Below, piece by piece: positions 1 to 8,647 of a stretch of 37,318 nt of DNA (its first letter is position 1; each line of letters opens with the position of its first letter). The position numbers were made by a program, and so were the translations under genes. Source of the DNA: Deltaproteobacteria bacterium (GTDB lineage Bacteria; Myxococcota_A; Polyangia; Polyangiales; Houyiibacteriaceae); the NCBI GenBank assembly GCA_013151775.1, contig JAADHO010000022.1:1-37318 (forward strand), written 5' to 3'. The notes below the pieces were generated by a model, which saw only the letters and a list, made by a program, of their open reading frames with translations, was not told the origin of the DNA and made no database searches.

Positions 1-306
1 GTCGGTGTGGGCACGGGCGTGGTCTTCGCGCTGCTCGCCAACGGCGCTCGGAGCGACGCGCGCGCGGCCTGCGCCCAGCTGGACGGCGCGCGCGTGTGCT
101 CGACCGCGGCCCGTGGACCCCTGAACCGAGACCGGCGCGACTCGCTCGTGGCGGACATCAGCCTGGGCCTAGGCGTGGCCGCCGCCATCACGGGGCTCGT
201 GCTCCTGCTGCGAGATCGGAGCACGCGAGAGGCTGCGCCCGCCGTCGTCCCCGAGGCTGTAGTCACGCGCACCCGCGTGGAGCTGAGGCTGCATGCGCGC
301 TTCTGA
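1..306 (+). CDS. C-terminal end of a membrane protein (5' truncated by window)
   Basis: This reading frame is open from base 1 and ends with TGA at 304-306, so only the last 101 residues are present. Two hydrophobic stretches are visible: one at the very start (VGVGTGVVFALL) and one around residues 53-68 (LGLGVAAAITGLVLLL). Between them lies a short loop with two cysteines. I infer that two TM helices at the end of a longer protein sit in the inner membrane. Myxobacterial PEGA/TPR-type proteins often end with this pattern of two glycine/alanine-rich helices around a Cys-containing loop, but the diagnostic N-terminal part is outside the window. The last 14 bases overlap the next gene, so the two are probably cotranscribed. 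The function is unknown. Confidence 0.6.
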   Translation, partial: VGVGTGVVFALLANGARSDARAACAQLDGARVCSTAARGPLNRDRRDSLVADISLGLGVAAAITGLVLLLRDRSTREAAPAVVPEAVVTRTRVELRLHARF

Positions 307-1747
307 CTCGACGAGCCGACTGGCCACGACCCTTCTGGGCGCCGCCTGGCTGCTGACGAGCTGCACCCTCGGCACGCTCGATCATCGCGCCTGCACCGGC
401 AGCGCGGACTGCCGGGTCTTCGGTGTGGGCTCCGTGTGCCAAGCCGACGGCTTCTGCGGCGCGGCGACACCTGAGCCGCGCTGCGACACCACCTACCCGG
501 AAGACCTCTTCACGCGCCCCGAGGCGTATCCGAACGTCTTCCTGCTCGGCACCCTCTACGACGCCAGCCTCGAGACTCACGTGGCGCGCGCGCAGGCGGT
601 TCAGCTCGCCGTCATGCAGGCCAACGAAGACGACGGCGTCGGTGGGCGCCCCGTGGGCCTCGTGCTCTGCACCATCGCCGCGGACCTGAGCTTCGACAGG
701 CTCGACCGGCAGCAGGCGGCCGTGAGCACGGCGCGGTACTTGGCGGACGCCTTGGGCATCCAGGCCATCGTCGGCCCGCCCTCCTCGGGCGAGACACAGG
801 CGGTGTTCGAGGCCCTCGACGCGGACGCACCGCGCGTCTTGATCGTCTCTCCATCGGCCACGAGCCCGCTCTTGACCGGGCTGGAACCACCTCCCTCGGA
901 CAGCTCCCCGGGGCTGCTCTGGCGCACAGCGGCGCCGGACTCGCTGCAAGGCCGAGTGATCGCCCAAGACATGATCGGCCGGGGCGTCACCCGCGTGGCT
1001 CTGGTCAGCGAAGGTGGCGCCTATGGCGAGGGGCTGTCCACCGTGTTTCGCGCCGCCTTCGAGACCTTGGGCGGGACGGTCACGGCCATGCCCTACGCCA
1101 ACGGCGCGGGGCTGAACACCTCCGTGCGCGGCGCCGCCGCGGCCGACGTGGACAGCATGCTCTTCGTCTCGTCGCAGACCAGCGACGTGGTGGACGCCAT
1201 GGTCACGGCCGACGTGGTGGGCTGGCCCGCGGGCAAGGGCATCTTCGTCACGGACAGCGCCGCCAACGGTGACTTCCTGCTGGGCAGCGCCAGCGCCGCG
1301 GCCCTCTACCCCATGCTTCGGGGCACGCGTCCGGCGCCCGCCTCGGGGCCCGTCTTCGACGCCTTCACCACACGCTACGCCGCCACCTTCGCGGGCGAAG
1401 ACGCGCGCGACTCCTCGTTCACGGCCCAGAGCTGGGACGCCACCTGGCTGATCCTCGCCGGCGGCACCTGGGCCCAGAGCCAAGGCCTCGATCTAGAGGC
1501 GGTGCCCATCGCGCGCGGCCTGCGTCAGCTCTCCGCGGGCGTCAGCGTAGACTTCGGCAGCGGCGCCTTGGCCGCGCTGCGGGCCGCCTTCGCCAGCGAC
1601 TCGAGCGCCGACGTGCGCGGCGCCTCGGGCGAGCTCGAGTACGACCCGCTCACGGAGGAGACCGTGGCGCCGATCCAGCTGTGGACCATCGCCGGTGACG
1701 CCACCGCCGGCTTCCGCATCGAGCCCGGCGAGGTGATCGCGCCGTAG
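293..1747 (+). CDS. Periplasmic binding lipoprotein, branched-chain amino-acid receptor type (Peripla_BP_6-like)
   Basis: This 484-residue protein begins with a lipoprotein signal peptide: a hydrophobic core and the lipobox LLTSC, with the lipidated Cys at about residue 24. A Cys-rich segment follows (about 33-60, pattern C-x-DC-x-VC-x-FC), common in myxobacterial surface proteins. The rest resembles the LivK/Leu-Ile-Val-binding fold. An opening strand FLLGTLYDAS is followed by QAVQLAVMQANEDDGVGG, then IVGPPSSGETQAV, VLIVSPSATSPLL and RVALVSEGGAYGEGL. These match the ligand-binding and hinge elements of that family. The ligand cannot be told from sequence, and no ABC permease genes lie beside it, so it may act as a sensor or scavenging receptor. 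It overlaps the upstream gene by 14 bases and ends 12 bases from the convergent DUF2804 gene. Confidence 0.8.
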   Translation: MRASDSTSRLATTLLGAAWLLTSCTLGTLDHRACTGSADCRVFGVGSVCQADGFCGAATPEPRCDTTYPEDLFTRPEAYPNVFLLGTLYDASLETHVARAQAVQLAVMQANEDDGVGGRPVGLVLCTIAADLSFDRLDRQQAAVSTARYLADALGIQAIVGPPSSGETQAVFEALDADAPRVLIVSPSATSPLLTGLEPPPSDSSPGLLWRTAAPDSLQGRVIAQDMIGRGVTRVALVSEGGAYGEGLSTVFRAAFETLGGTVTAMPYANGAGLNTSVRGAAAADVDSMLFVSSQTSDVVDAMVTADVVGWPAGKGIFVTDSAANGDFLLGSASAAALYPMLRGTRPAPASGPVFDAFTTRYAATFAGEDARDSSFTAQSWDATWLILAGGTWAQSQGLDLEAVPIARGLRQLSAGVSVDFGSGALAALRAAFASDSSADVRGASGELEYDPLTEETVAPIQLWTIAGDATAGFRIEPGEVIAP

Positions 1748-1759
1748 CGCGCCGGGTCT

Positions 1760-2770
1760 TCACCAGCGAGCGTCGTGGTCCTCCACCACGCCGAAGACAT
1801 CGCGCAGCTCTTCGCCAGCGACGCGTCCGTTGAAGAGTCCGTAGGGCTGAACGAAGCGGCTGCTCACGAGGCGGTAGTCGACGTCCGCGTGGCGCGCTCC
1901 CAAGGGACGAAAGGTCAGGTCCACGGAGTCGTCGTCTGGGCTCCGAATCCGCCAATCTTCGCAGCAGCTCTCGCTCGGCATCTCGAAGTCGACCGCGCCG
2001 AGGCAGCTGACCCGGCCGTCGATCCACACGGCGTTCTCGCGCGAGATCCCCGCCTCGTCCTCGTAGACCTCGGCGGAGAGGTTGAGGCCGACCTCACGCC
2101 CGCTCAGGCTGCGACCCGCCAAGGACGCCCACTTCCAGGTGGTGTGGCGATCGGCCATGGAGCACGTCCAGTCCAGCGTGGCCAGCGCGTCCTTCAGGTC
2201 GATGCGGTGATCCCCGAAGCTCAGCGTGCCGTGGCAGCGCAGCCCCGCCGCCTTGTGGGTGTAAGCGGGTCGCTCGGGCGAGAGCGGGTGCAGCAGCGCC
2301 AAGGACTCGCCCAGCTCGAAGCCTCCCACGAGCTTCAGCCGGGTCGGGCCCGCGCTGCCCTCGAGGCCCACGTCCACACGCAGGCGATAGCTGTCGTCGT
2401 AGGCCACCTCGACGCGTTGATCCTTGTGGCGAAAACGCGTCACGCCCGAGACGGAGCTCTTCGCCATGGAGAGCCCGAGGCCGAGGGGCGCGAGGCGTTC
2501 GTAGAGCGCAGGCGGATCGGGTCGCTCGCGATCGACCAGGTAGACGAAGATGTTGGCGACGTAGTGGAGCTGCACCAACCCGAAGGCCACGAAGAAGCGC
2601 TCGGTGGCGATCGACGTGTAGTGCCACTGCTTGAGCCGCAAGCGTCGCAGGCTGCCCACAGGGAAGCTCGGATCCACGATGGGAGTGCGGTAGCGCCCGA
2701 AGGCGTAGGCGCCATCGGCCCAGGCCCGCGGCGGCGCCTCGGGGAGCTCTCGCTTCGGAGCGTCGCTCAC
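1760..2770 (-). CDS. DUF2804 family protein
   Basis: The product is about 336 residues, matching the usual length of DUF2804 proteins as I know them. Features seen include a conserved N-terminal block (WADGAYAFGRYRTPIVDPSFP), the segment RRLRLKQWHYTSIATERFFVAFGLVQL and a Trp-rich C-terminal half (DWTCSMADRHTTWKWASLAG). The frame stays open upstream to 3037, but that extension lies inside nagZ. I chose the GTG at 2770 because it overlaps the nagZ stop as GTGA, a classic coupling arrangement. The function of the family is not established; a beta-rich, lipocalin-like fold is plausible. There is no signal peptide, so the protein is probably cytoplasmic. Coupling to nagZ suggests joint expression rather than a proven shared pathway. 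Confidence 0.78.
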   Translation of the reverse strand: MSDAPKRELPEAPPRAWADGAYAFGRYRTPIVDPSFPVGSLRRLRLKQWHYTSIATERFFVAFGLVQLHYVANIFVYLVDRERPDPPALYERLAPLGLGLSMAKSSVSGVTRFRHKDQRVEVAYDDSYRLRVDVGLEGSAGPTRLKLVGGFELGESLALLHPLSPERPAYTHKAAGLRCHGTLSFGDHRIDLKDALATLDWTCSMADRHTTWKWASLAGRSLSGREVGLNLSAEVYEDEAGISRENAVWIDGRVSCLGAVDFEMPSESCCEDWRIRSPDDDSVDLTFRPLGARHADVDYRLVSSRFVQPYGLFNGRVAGEELRDVFGVVEDHDARW

Positions 2771-3840
2771 GTCGCGTCCTCTGTGGCGGAGAGCGTCCGC
2801 TCGAGGCGCCTCGCCCGCTCCGAGCACAGCAGCTTCTCTAACTCCTGTGCGCTCCCGAGGGGTGTGGGTGGACGAGAACGTCGGAGCTCGAGTGAGCGCG
2901 CCGCCGCGTCCCGCAGGCGCTCGGCGAAGGCTCGCTCCGCGGACGCGCGCGCCGCCAAGGCCTCGCGTGCGGCGAAGAGCGCATCCACGTCGGAGCAGAC
3001 CAAGAGCAGGTCGGCGCCCGCCTCGATGGCGAGGCACGCGGACTCGGGGATGGACCAGCGCCGGCTCACGGCCTTCATCTCGAGGTCGTCGCTGATGATC
3101 AGCCCCTCGAAGCCCAACTCCTCACGCAGGAGGCCGCGCAGCACGCGTGACGAGAGGGTCGCCGGGCGCTCGGCGTCGAAGGCCGAGAAGACCACGTGGG
3201 CGGTCATCAAGGCCGGCAGGCTCGTGGCCGCGCGGAAAGGCGCGAGCTCGACGCGCGCGAGGCGCTCGAGATCGTGCGCGAGATGAGGCAGGGCCAAGTG
3301 GCTGTCCTGATCCGTGTCGCCGTGACCAGGGAAGTGCTTGCCGCACGCGAGGCAGCCGCCGGTCATCAGCCCTTCGGCGAAGGCCAAGCCGTGACGCGCG
3401 ACCTCCGCCGGGTCGCGGCTGAAGGAGCGATCGCCGATCACGGGGTTGTCGGGGTTGGTGTCCACGTCGAGCACGGGCGCGAAATCCATGGTCACGCCCA
3501 CGGCCGCCAGCTGCTCGCCCAGCACCTGTCCCGCCTCGCGGGTGAGGGCCAGATCGCCGCGCTCGCCCAGCACGCGCATCGGCGGCAGCTTCAGGAACGG
3601 AGCGTGCAAGCGAGCCACGCGTCCGCCCTCTTGATCGATGGCGAAGAGCGGCGGCGCCGTGCACTTCGAGCCCAGCTCGAGCAGTGTGCGCCGCAGCTGC
3701 TCGGGAGATTCGACGTTGCGGCGGAAGAGGGTCACTCCGGCCAGCGTGCCCTCCGCGAGGGCGCGGGCGATGCGCGGCTCCGGCTCGAGCGCTGGGTAGC
3801 CGCCTACCAGCACGGCGCCGGCCATCTCGAGGGGAGTCAC
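2767..3840 (-). CDS. nagZ: Beta-N-acetylhexosaminidase, glycoside hydrolase family 3
   Basis: NagZ removes non-reducing N-acetylglucosamine from muropeptides during peptidoglycan recycling in the cytoplasm. The 357-residue protein carries the family hallmarks: FAIDQEGGRVARL (about residues 66-78), DFAPVLDVD, and the flexible-loop motif KHFPGHGDT followed by DSH, which supplies the catalytic His/Asp dyad. ISDDLEMKAV carries the nucleophile aspartate. Its length is slightly above the usual 330-340. The frame begins at a GTG (3840); an ATG six codons in (3825) is an alternative, and neither has a strong ribosome binding site. It has no signal peptide, as expected for NagZ. The stop overlaps the GTG start of the DUF2804 gene by four bases. 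The gene upstream on this strand ends 51 bases away and looks unrelated. Confidence 0.92.
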   Translation of the reverse strand: MTPLEMAGAVLVGGYPALEPEPRIARALAEGTLAGVTLFRRNVESPEQLRRTLLELGSKCTAPPLFAIDQEGGRVARLHAPFLKLPPMRVLGERGDLALTREAGQVLGEQLAAVGVTMDFAPVLDVDTNPDNPVIGDRSFSRDPAEVARHGLAFAEGLMTGGCLACGKHFPGHGDTDQDSHLALPHLAHDLERLARVELAPFRAATSLPALMTAHVVFSAFDAERPATLSSRVLRGLLREELGFEGLIISDDLEMKAVSRRWSIPESACLAIEAGADLLLVCSDVDALFAAREALAARASAERAFAERLRDAAARSLELRRSRPPTPLGSAQELEKLLCSERARRLERTLSATEDAT

Positions 3841-3891
3841 CTAGATCTTGTATCCGCTCCCCACGCCGAGGTCGAGCCATGAGCCGCCGAA

Positions 3892-6741
3892 CTACCTGCG
3901 ACGTCGCCGCCACGCGAGCCACGCGAATACCGCAACAGCCCATGGGGGGGGAGTCGTGTTCCCAGCATGCACCCTGCATCCGCATCCCGCGGGCGGCGAC
4001 ACGCAGCCGAGCGTGGGATCACAGGTGGTTCCGGGCGGACACCGTCGGGGCACCTCCACGCACGCGCCGCTCCTGCAGGTGAGGGTGCCGCAGGTTGCGA
4101 CCGGTCCGCACACGCTGCCATCGTCCGCGACGACGTCGCCCGGGCATTGTGCACCGCCCGCACAGAGCTCGGGCACGTCACATCCACCCGCCGCCGGTCG
4201 GCAGACTTCGTCCGTGCCCGCGAACTCGTCGGGTGGGCACGCCCTGGACGTGCCGGAGCACGTCTCGTCGACGTCACATGGACCTGCTTGCGACCGACAG
4301 ACGGTATCCGTGTCCGCGAGCGCGTCGGCGGGGCACGCGGGCGAGACGCCGTCGCAGTTCTCTGGGACGTCGCAGTCTCCGCTCGCCGGTCGACAGGTGA
4401 AGCTCGCCGACTTCATGGCGTCGGCGGGGCAGACGTCGGTCAGCCCATCGCAGGCTTCCACGACATCGCAGATGCCGGCCGTGGAGCGGCATGTGCGTCC
4501 AGCGCCCGCAAAGCCGTCCGCGCAGTCCACACCGAGACCGTCGCACACATCCTCCGCGTCGCATCCTCCGCGGCTCTCTCGGCAGGTCGTCCCCGCGGCC
4601 ACCAGGCCACGAACCCGGCACGCGGGAGAGACACCATCGCAGTGGTCCGCCAGGTCGCACGCCCCAGCGCTCGGCTCGCCGCAGGCAATGTCTGCGGCTT
4701 CGACCGCGTCCGCCGGGCAGTCGCCGGAGGTCCCGTCACACAGCTCTGCGACGTCGCACTCGCCTGCGGCAGCTCGGCACTCCGTTCCGCCGGAGACCAC
4801 GGCGCACGTGCCGTCCGTCGCTGCCCCGGCGGCCACGGAGCAGACCTGGCAGTCCTGTGCGTTCGAGTAGCCACAGGCCGTGCCGCAGCAGACGCCATCG
4901 ACGCAGTAGCCAGACGCGCAGCCGAAGCCCGTGCTGCAGCTCGCGCCGGGAGCGGCCCCGGCACTGAAGCGGAAGTCGATGGCGACAGTGTGGGCGCGGT
5001 AGGCGTAGCCGCTGTCGGCGGAGGCCGCGCTGTAGGTCACGATGCAGCGGCCGATCGGGTCCGTGACCGCGTCCCCGAGGAGCTGGAATTCGTTGGCCCC
5101 GGCGATCATCACGGGCGAGGCGTCCATCAACGCGCCGGTGGCCGACACACGCTGCCCGAGGATCGCACCGTCCGCGCCCGTCCACAGCACGAAGTAGCCG
5201 TCGAGGGAGGCCGCGATCTGCGGGTTCGGATTCCGAGCGATCCCGGTCTGAAGCTCTCGATTCCAGACGACGTCGCCTTCGCGGTCGACGAAGAGCACGC
5301 CGACCGTCGCGCTCACGGAATCGGTCGCGTAGGCGATCACGTCACCACCGGTCGCCGGCAGCGCGTCGATCCCCGCCAGGCCGGTCGGCGCGCCTGCGAT
5401 TTCCGTCAGCGTCCTGCTGGACCCAGGCCGCATCGGGGGCGGGATGACGTTCAACTTCTGCGATCGGGACACGAGGTAGGTCGCCCCGCTCGTGGTGGCG
5501 AGGTCGATGGGGGACGAAATACCAGGATCTTCCGTCCGGTACTCCGACACCTCCGTGCACCCCGAGCTGTTCAACGTGGCACCGAGCACCTGGTAGTAAC
5601 TCCTGAAGTCTATACCGAAGGCCGAGGGGTACATCATGACGTAGCTCGCCCGGACTGGCCGGATGTCAGCGGGCTCAGAGCCACAGTGACTTGTCGTGGA
5701 GACGGTGCCGGAGTCGTCCACCACCGTAAACCTGGAGCTATACGAGATCCAACCCGTGCGGCGCGCCGTTCCTTTGTCCCAGAGGATGAGAAAGCCGGTG
5801 CCGTTCGAGTAGACGCCCCTGAGCCGGACGCCGTCTTCCTCACTCGAGACCGCGATCGGCGTGCTGTCCTGGAACTCTCCGAGGCCGTTCACTCGCGCGG
5901 CGTACAGGCGCGCGCCGCCCACCGTCGGTCGCACCCAAGCCAGCAGGGAGCGCGTGCCGTTGTTCGCGATGCGCGGTCCGTTCTGATCGTACATCGAGCC
6001 GGACACGCGCGCGGTGCGGGAGAAGTAGCCGCTCGACATGGTCGAGGAGGCACGGAAGATGTCGATGCCGTGGCTCATGCCGTCGTGCGCCGCCCAGACC
6101 GCGTCGATGCTGAAGGCGTTGCGCGCGAACCTCAGCCCCGACACCGGCCCCGACGCCAGCGCGCTCGGCGTCGTCAGCGTGGGCGCTACGACCATTGCCG
6201 CTTGTGGTGTGGGGTCGCCGGGCGCGGACGAGATCCAGCCGACGCGGAAGTGGGAGCCGTCGTAGACCACGCGTGCGCCCGACTCCGAGCCACCAGGAGA
6301 CATGCGGGTCGCGGCCCCGACCACCAGCGCGCCGCCCGCTCCCTCGTTCACCGTCAGACCGTGAATCGAGAAGGTGCTCGAGTCCTGGTAGACGACCATG
6401 GCAGCGCCGGAGGCGTCGAAGGCCACATCCGGATAGGACTGGCCGGCGAAAGTGGTCAGCAGAGTCTGGGGCGAGGCATCGGTGGCGGCGCCGGTGGCGT
6501 CCAGACGCAGCAGCCGCAGGTCGTCGTCGGCGCCCGCGTCGTCCGCGTACACCAGCCAGTAGCCACCTCCGGGCGCAGCTCGCAGCGAGGTCCCATGGAA
6601 CGCGACGTCTTGCTCCCAGACGTAGCTCGCTGCCGTCGCGATGGCTCCCGTCGCGTCGATGCGTGCGCTGCGCAGCCCCGGTCGTACGCCGCCGTCTTGC
6701 CACGCGAGCACGAAGTCGCTGCCCTGGCTCGCCACCTTCAC
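3892..6741 (-). pseudogene. Disintegrin-repeat surface protein, 3' part (frame broken near 6840)
   Basis: This is the downstream part of a gene split by a -1 frameshift; together with the 5' part it would encode about 1,270 residues. The frame continues upstream of the nominal GTG at 6741 and joins the 5' part if one C is restored at the C-run complementary to 6838-6840. The N-terminal half reads as beta-propeller-like repeats (for example DFVLAWQDGGVRPG, YWLVYADDAG). From about residue 650 there is a Cys-rich hinge (CSTGFGCASGYCVDGVCC) and then about seven repeats of the form C-R-x-x-x-G-x-CD-x-x-E-x-CDG-x4-CP-x-D, like eukaryotic disintegrin modules. The end is a MYXO-CTERM-like tail: GCGC, a hydrophobic stretch and a final RRRRR. 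That tail predicts export and sorting to the cell surface. It may be a pseudogene or a sequence error. Confidence 0.75.
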
Positions 6742-7709
6742 CCGAGAGGGGCTGCCGCCCAGGGCGACCTCGATCGGCGGGTCGTCGAGCAGCCCGGTCG
6801 TGACGTCGACCCGCGCCGCGTAGACCCCGTCGGAGGAGGGACCAGGAACACGCCACCGCCAAAGGCGATCTCTGGCCGCAAGGCGGCGCCCGAGACGCGC
6901 CCGCGTCCGATCAGGAAGCCCTGCGTCTCGGCGATCGGTCCGAAGGTGTCACGGAACGTCCCATAGATGCCCGGAGCGTCGAAGCGGGAGTCGTTCCACA
7001 CGATCAATCGGTCGCCTCCGCCGTCCGCGATGGCGGCGTTCACTTGGTCCGCCCGTGCGCTCGTCAGTTGGTTCGACAGCAGCGTGTGGCTCGTGCCGAT
7101 GATCGGATCGAGGGTCGCCGGGTACGTGGAGCGATCCAAGAGCTCCTTCGGCACCAGCAGCGCCACGCCACCGTCCACGTGATGCGCGGCCACGCGCGTA
7201 CGGCGTCCATCCGCGTCGACCCACACCCCGTGGCCGTAGAGCAGGTAGCTCTGATCGATCGTGCGGAAGACCAGGCCGTCCGAGCCGCTGCCAAGGAAGA
7301 CGCCGCCCTCGATGTCGACCCGGATGTCTAGCGCCGGAGTCGCGGGACGGCTCGCTACGACCCACGACTGCTCGATGCGGTCGCGCGTCCCATCGAGGCG
7401 GGCGAGAGCCCAGCCCACGTCCCGAACGACGACGCCACCCTCGCGCACGGGCGCGCTCGTCACCGCGGCCGTTCCGAGCGCACGTCCCCAGCCGATGCGG
7501 GCCTCCGCGAGCGCCCCCGTGGTGGTGACGCCGACTCCGAACCCACGCTGCTCCACGATCACGGGCTCGACCCAGCCCCGAAGCTCGAGCGACGTAGCGA
7601 CGGCTACCGCTGCATCTGGTGTCGCAGGACGCGCGTGGGGCACCGAGCCCGAGGTGCAGGATGCGAGCAAGGCGCATGCCGCCGCAAAAAATGAAATCAC
7701 TCGCATCAT
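6738..7709 (-). pseudogene. Disintegrin-repeat surface protein, 5' part (lipoprotein N-terminus)
   Basis: This is the upstream part of the same broken gene. I chose ATG 7709 because GGAAGGAAG lies just upstream at good spacing; a GTG at 7715 is also in frame. The start encodes a lipoprotein signal with lipobox LLASC. The segment GVWVDADGRRTRV...YPATLDPIIG is matched closely in the intact paralogue at 23356-26157 (TWVDADGRRTPV...WPATLDPIVG), so both come from one family. The meaningful sequence runs to GGGVFLV at about 6842. After that the frame yields low-quality, Arg/Pro/Ser-rich residues, while the neighbouring frame continues sensibly with SSDGVYAARVDVTTG. That switch marks the frameshift. 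The gene is expressed downstream of the DUF2914 gene across a 200-base gap, in which I see no terminator and no gene. Confidence 0.75.
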
Positions 7710-7909
7710 CTGCACTTCCTTCCCTACAGATCCCGGTGATTCGACAGGGATCTACGTGCTGGAGATCGTGCGCGCAGTCTAGACGCTTCTGGCCACAGAC
7801 TCCACTCGGAGGAGGAGATGACGCTCCCGTCGGGTGCGGCTCCTCACGACGCTTTGCACAGGCCTGGCTGCCGCTGCACCACCGAGCAGACCCCAAGCGC
7901 CGCGGTCGC

Positions 7910-8359
7910 TCACTCCGTGATGGTGAAGGGTGCGGCCGAGAGCTCGTGGCCCTCCGCGTCGTAGACGACGCAACGATAGCTGCCTGCCGCGCGTGCGGTG
8001 CCGGTGCGAGCCAGCGTGCGATAGCGGGCGCGTGCCGGGACGTCCAAACTCACGCCCCCGTGGCCGCCTGCGCCTTCGCGCTCGAAGGCAACGCGGATGG
8101 TGGTGGCCGTGCGCGCCGGATTCGCCAGATGGATCGTCGCGTAGATGCGCCCATCGCTACGTGAGAAACTCGTCGAGGGGTTGACGGGCGCGTGGTCCGC
8201 GAAGCCCTTGGAGAGCACGAGCTCGGTCACGGAGAGACCGCCGGCCGCGGGCTCGGCAGGTGCTGCTTCTTGCGCCGACGCCGCGTCCAAGCCGTGCTCG
8301 TGGCTGACGAAAGTAAACGCGAGCGACAGCGCCGCCGCGCATAGGATGATCTTCTTCAT
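7910..8359 (-). CDS. DUF2914 domain secreted protein
   Basis: This 149-residue protein starts with a Sec signal peptide (MKKIILCAAALSLAFTFVS). The rest fits DUF2914: LSVTELVLSKGFADHAPVNP, then SFSRSDGRIYATIHLANP, and near the end RYRTLARTGTARAAGSYRCVV with a short final strand. DUF2914 is a small beta-sandwich domain of unknown function found in secreted or membrane-anchored proteins, often with a partner stress or signalling protein. Here it stands alone. GAGGTGGG lies about eight bases upstream of the ATG at 8359 and supports the start. It is the first gene of the leftward run that continues into the disintegrin-repeat gene. Confidence 0.8.
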   Translation of the reverse strand: MKKIILCAAALSLAFTFVSHEHGLDAASAQEAAPAEPAAGGLSVTELVLSKGFADHAPVNPSTSFSRSDGRIYATIHLANPARTATTIRVAFEREGAGGHGGVSLDVPARARYRTLARTGTARAAGSYRCVVYDAEGHELSAAPFTITE

Positions 8360-8472
8360 GGATACCCACCTCGTTAGTCGACCCCCCGTGGGCCATCGGC
8401 GAGTGTAACGACTCGTGCGCCCCTGTACAGCTCCCCAAATGGCGTCGTCCAGCCCAGCGAACGCGGTGCGGC

Positions 8473-8580
8473 TCAGAAGCTCGAGAAGCTCTCTTCGCGC
8501 AGGAAGCGCTCCTCCTCGGGCGTGGACTCGCGGCCCAGCGGGTTGTAGTGGCGGTCGTCGCCCTCGGCGAGACGATCGTT
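8473..8580 (-). pseudogene. Cut-off 3' end of a lost gene (35 codons)
   Basis: A 36-codon stretch including its stop reads DDRHYNPLGREST...EEERFLREESFSSF. Almost every codon ends in G or C, as in real host genes. Upstream of the AAC codon at 8580 the composition flips abruptly to TTA TTA TCA, and the sequence becomes the AT-rich operator region of the next gene. There is no plausible start codon or ribosome binding site. I read this as the surviving tail of a host gene whose body was removed or displaced when the accessory block to the right arrived, so the left border of that block lies near 8580-8590. I do not recognise the protein. It is too short to exclude chance completely. Confidence 0.5.
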
Positions 8581-8595
8581 GGGTGATAATAAGAT

Positions 8596-8641
8596 ATATT
8601 TACTAATACCCTTGCTTCAGGACCATGACATTAGTAAATAT
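8596..8641. promoter_or_regulatory. Perfect 12-bp inverted repeat over the promoter of the HTH/phosphatase/kinase operon
   Basis: The arms ATATTTACTAAT (8596-8607) and ATTAGTAAATAT (8630-8641) are exact reverse complements separated by 22 bases. The right arm ends six bases before the ATG at 8648. Candidate promoter elements are TTGCTT (8612-8617) and TAAATA (8635-8640), 17 bases apart, placing the -10 inside the right arm. That would start transcription at or next to the ATG, so the message may be leaderless; no Shine-Dalgarno sequence is visible. The likely ligand is the HTH domain encoded next door (inference). The site is an AT island in otherwise GC-rich DNA. Confidence 0.6.
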
Positions 8642-8647
8642 TGATGC

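Noticed and set aside
1775..3286. A 503-codon plus-strand frame over the DUF2804 and nagZ genes
   Set aside because: It is the mirror of two well-supported minus-strand genes and has no recognisable domain.
3967..6966. A 999-codon open frame on the plus strand antisense to the disintegrin-repeat gene
   Set aside because: The translation is Arg/Ala/Gly/His-rich with no motif, as expected when GC-rich DNA is read on the wrong strand; the minus frame has repeats, signal peptide and sorting tail.
8415..8606. A 63-codon plus-strand frame upstream of the HTH gene
   Set aside because: No ribosome binding site or conserved pattern; the minus strand here has the better codon signature of a gene tail.
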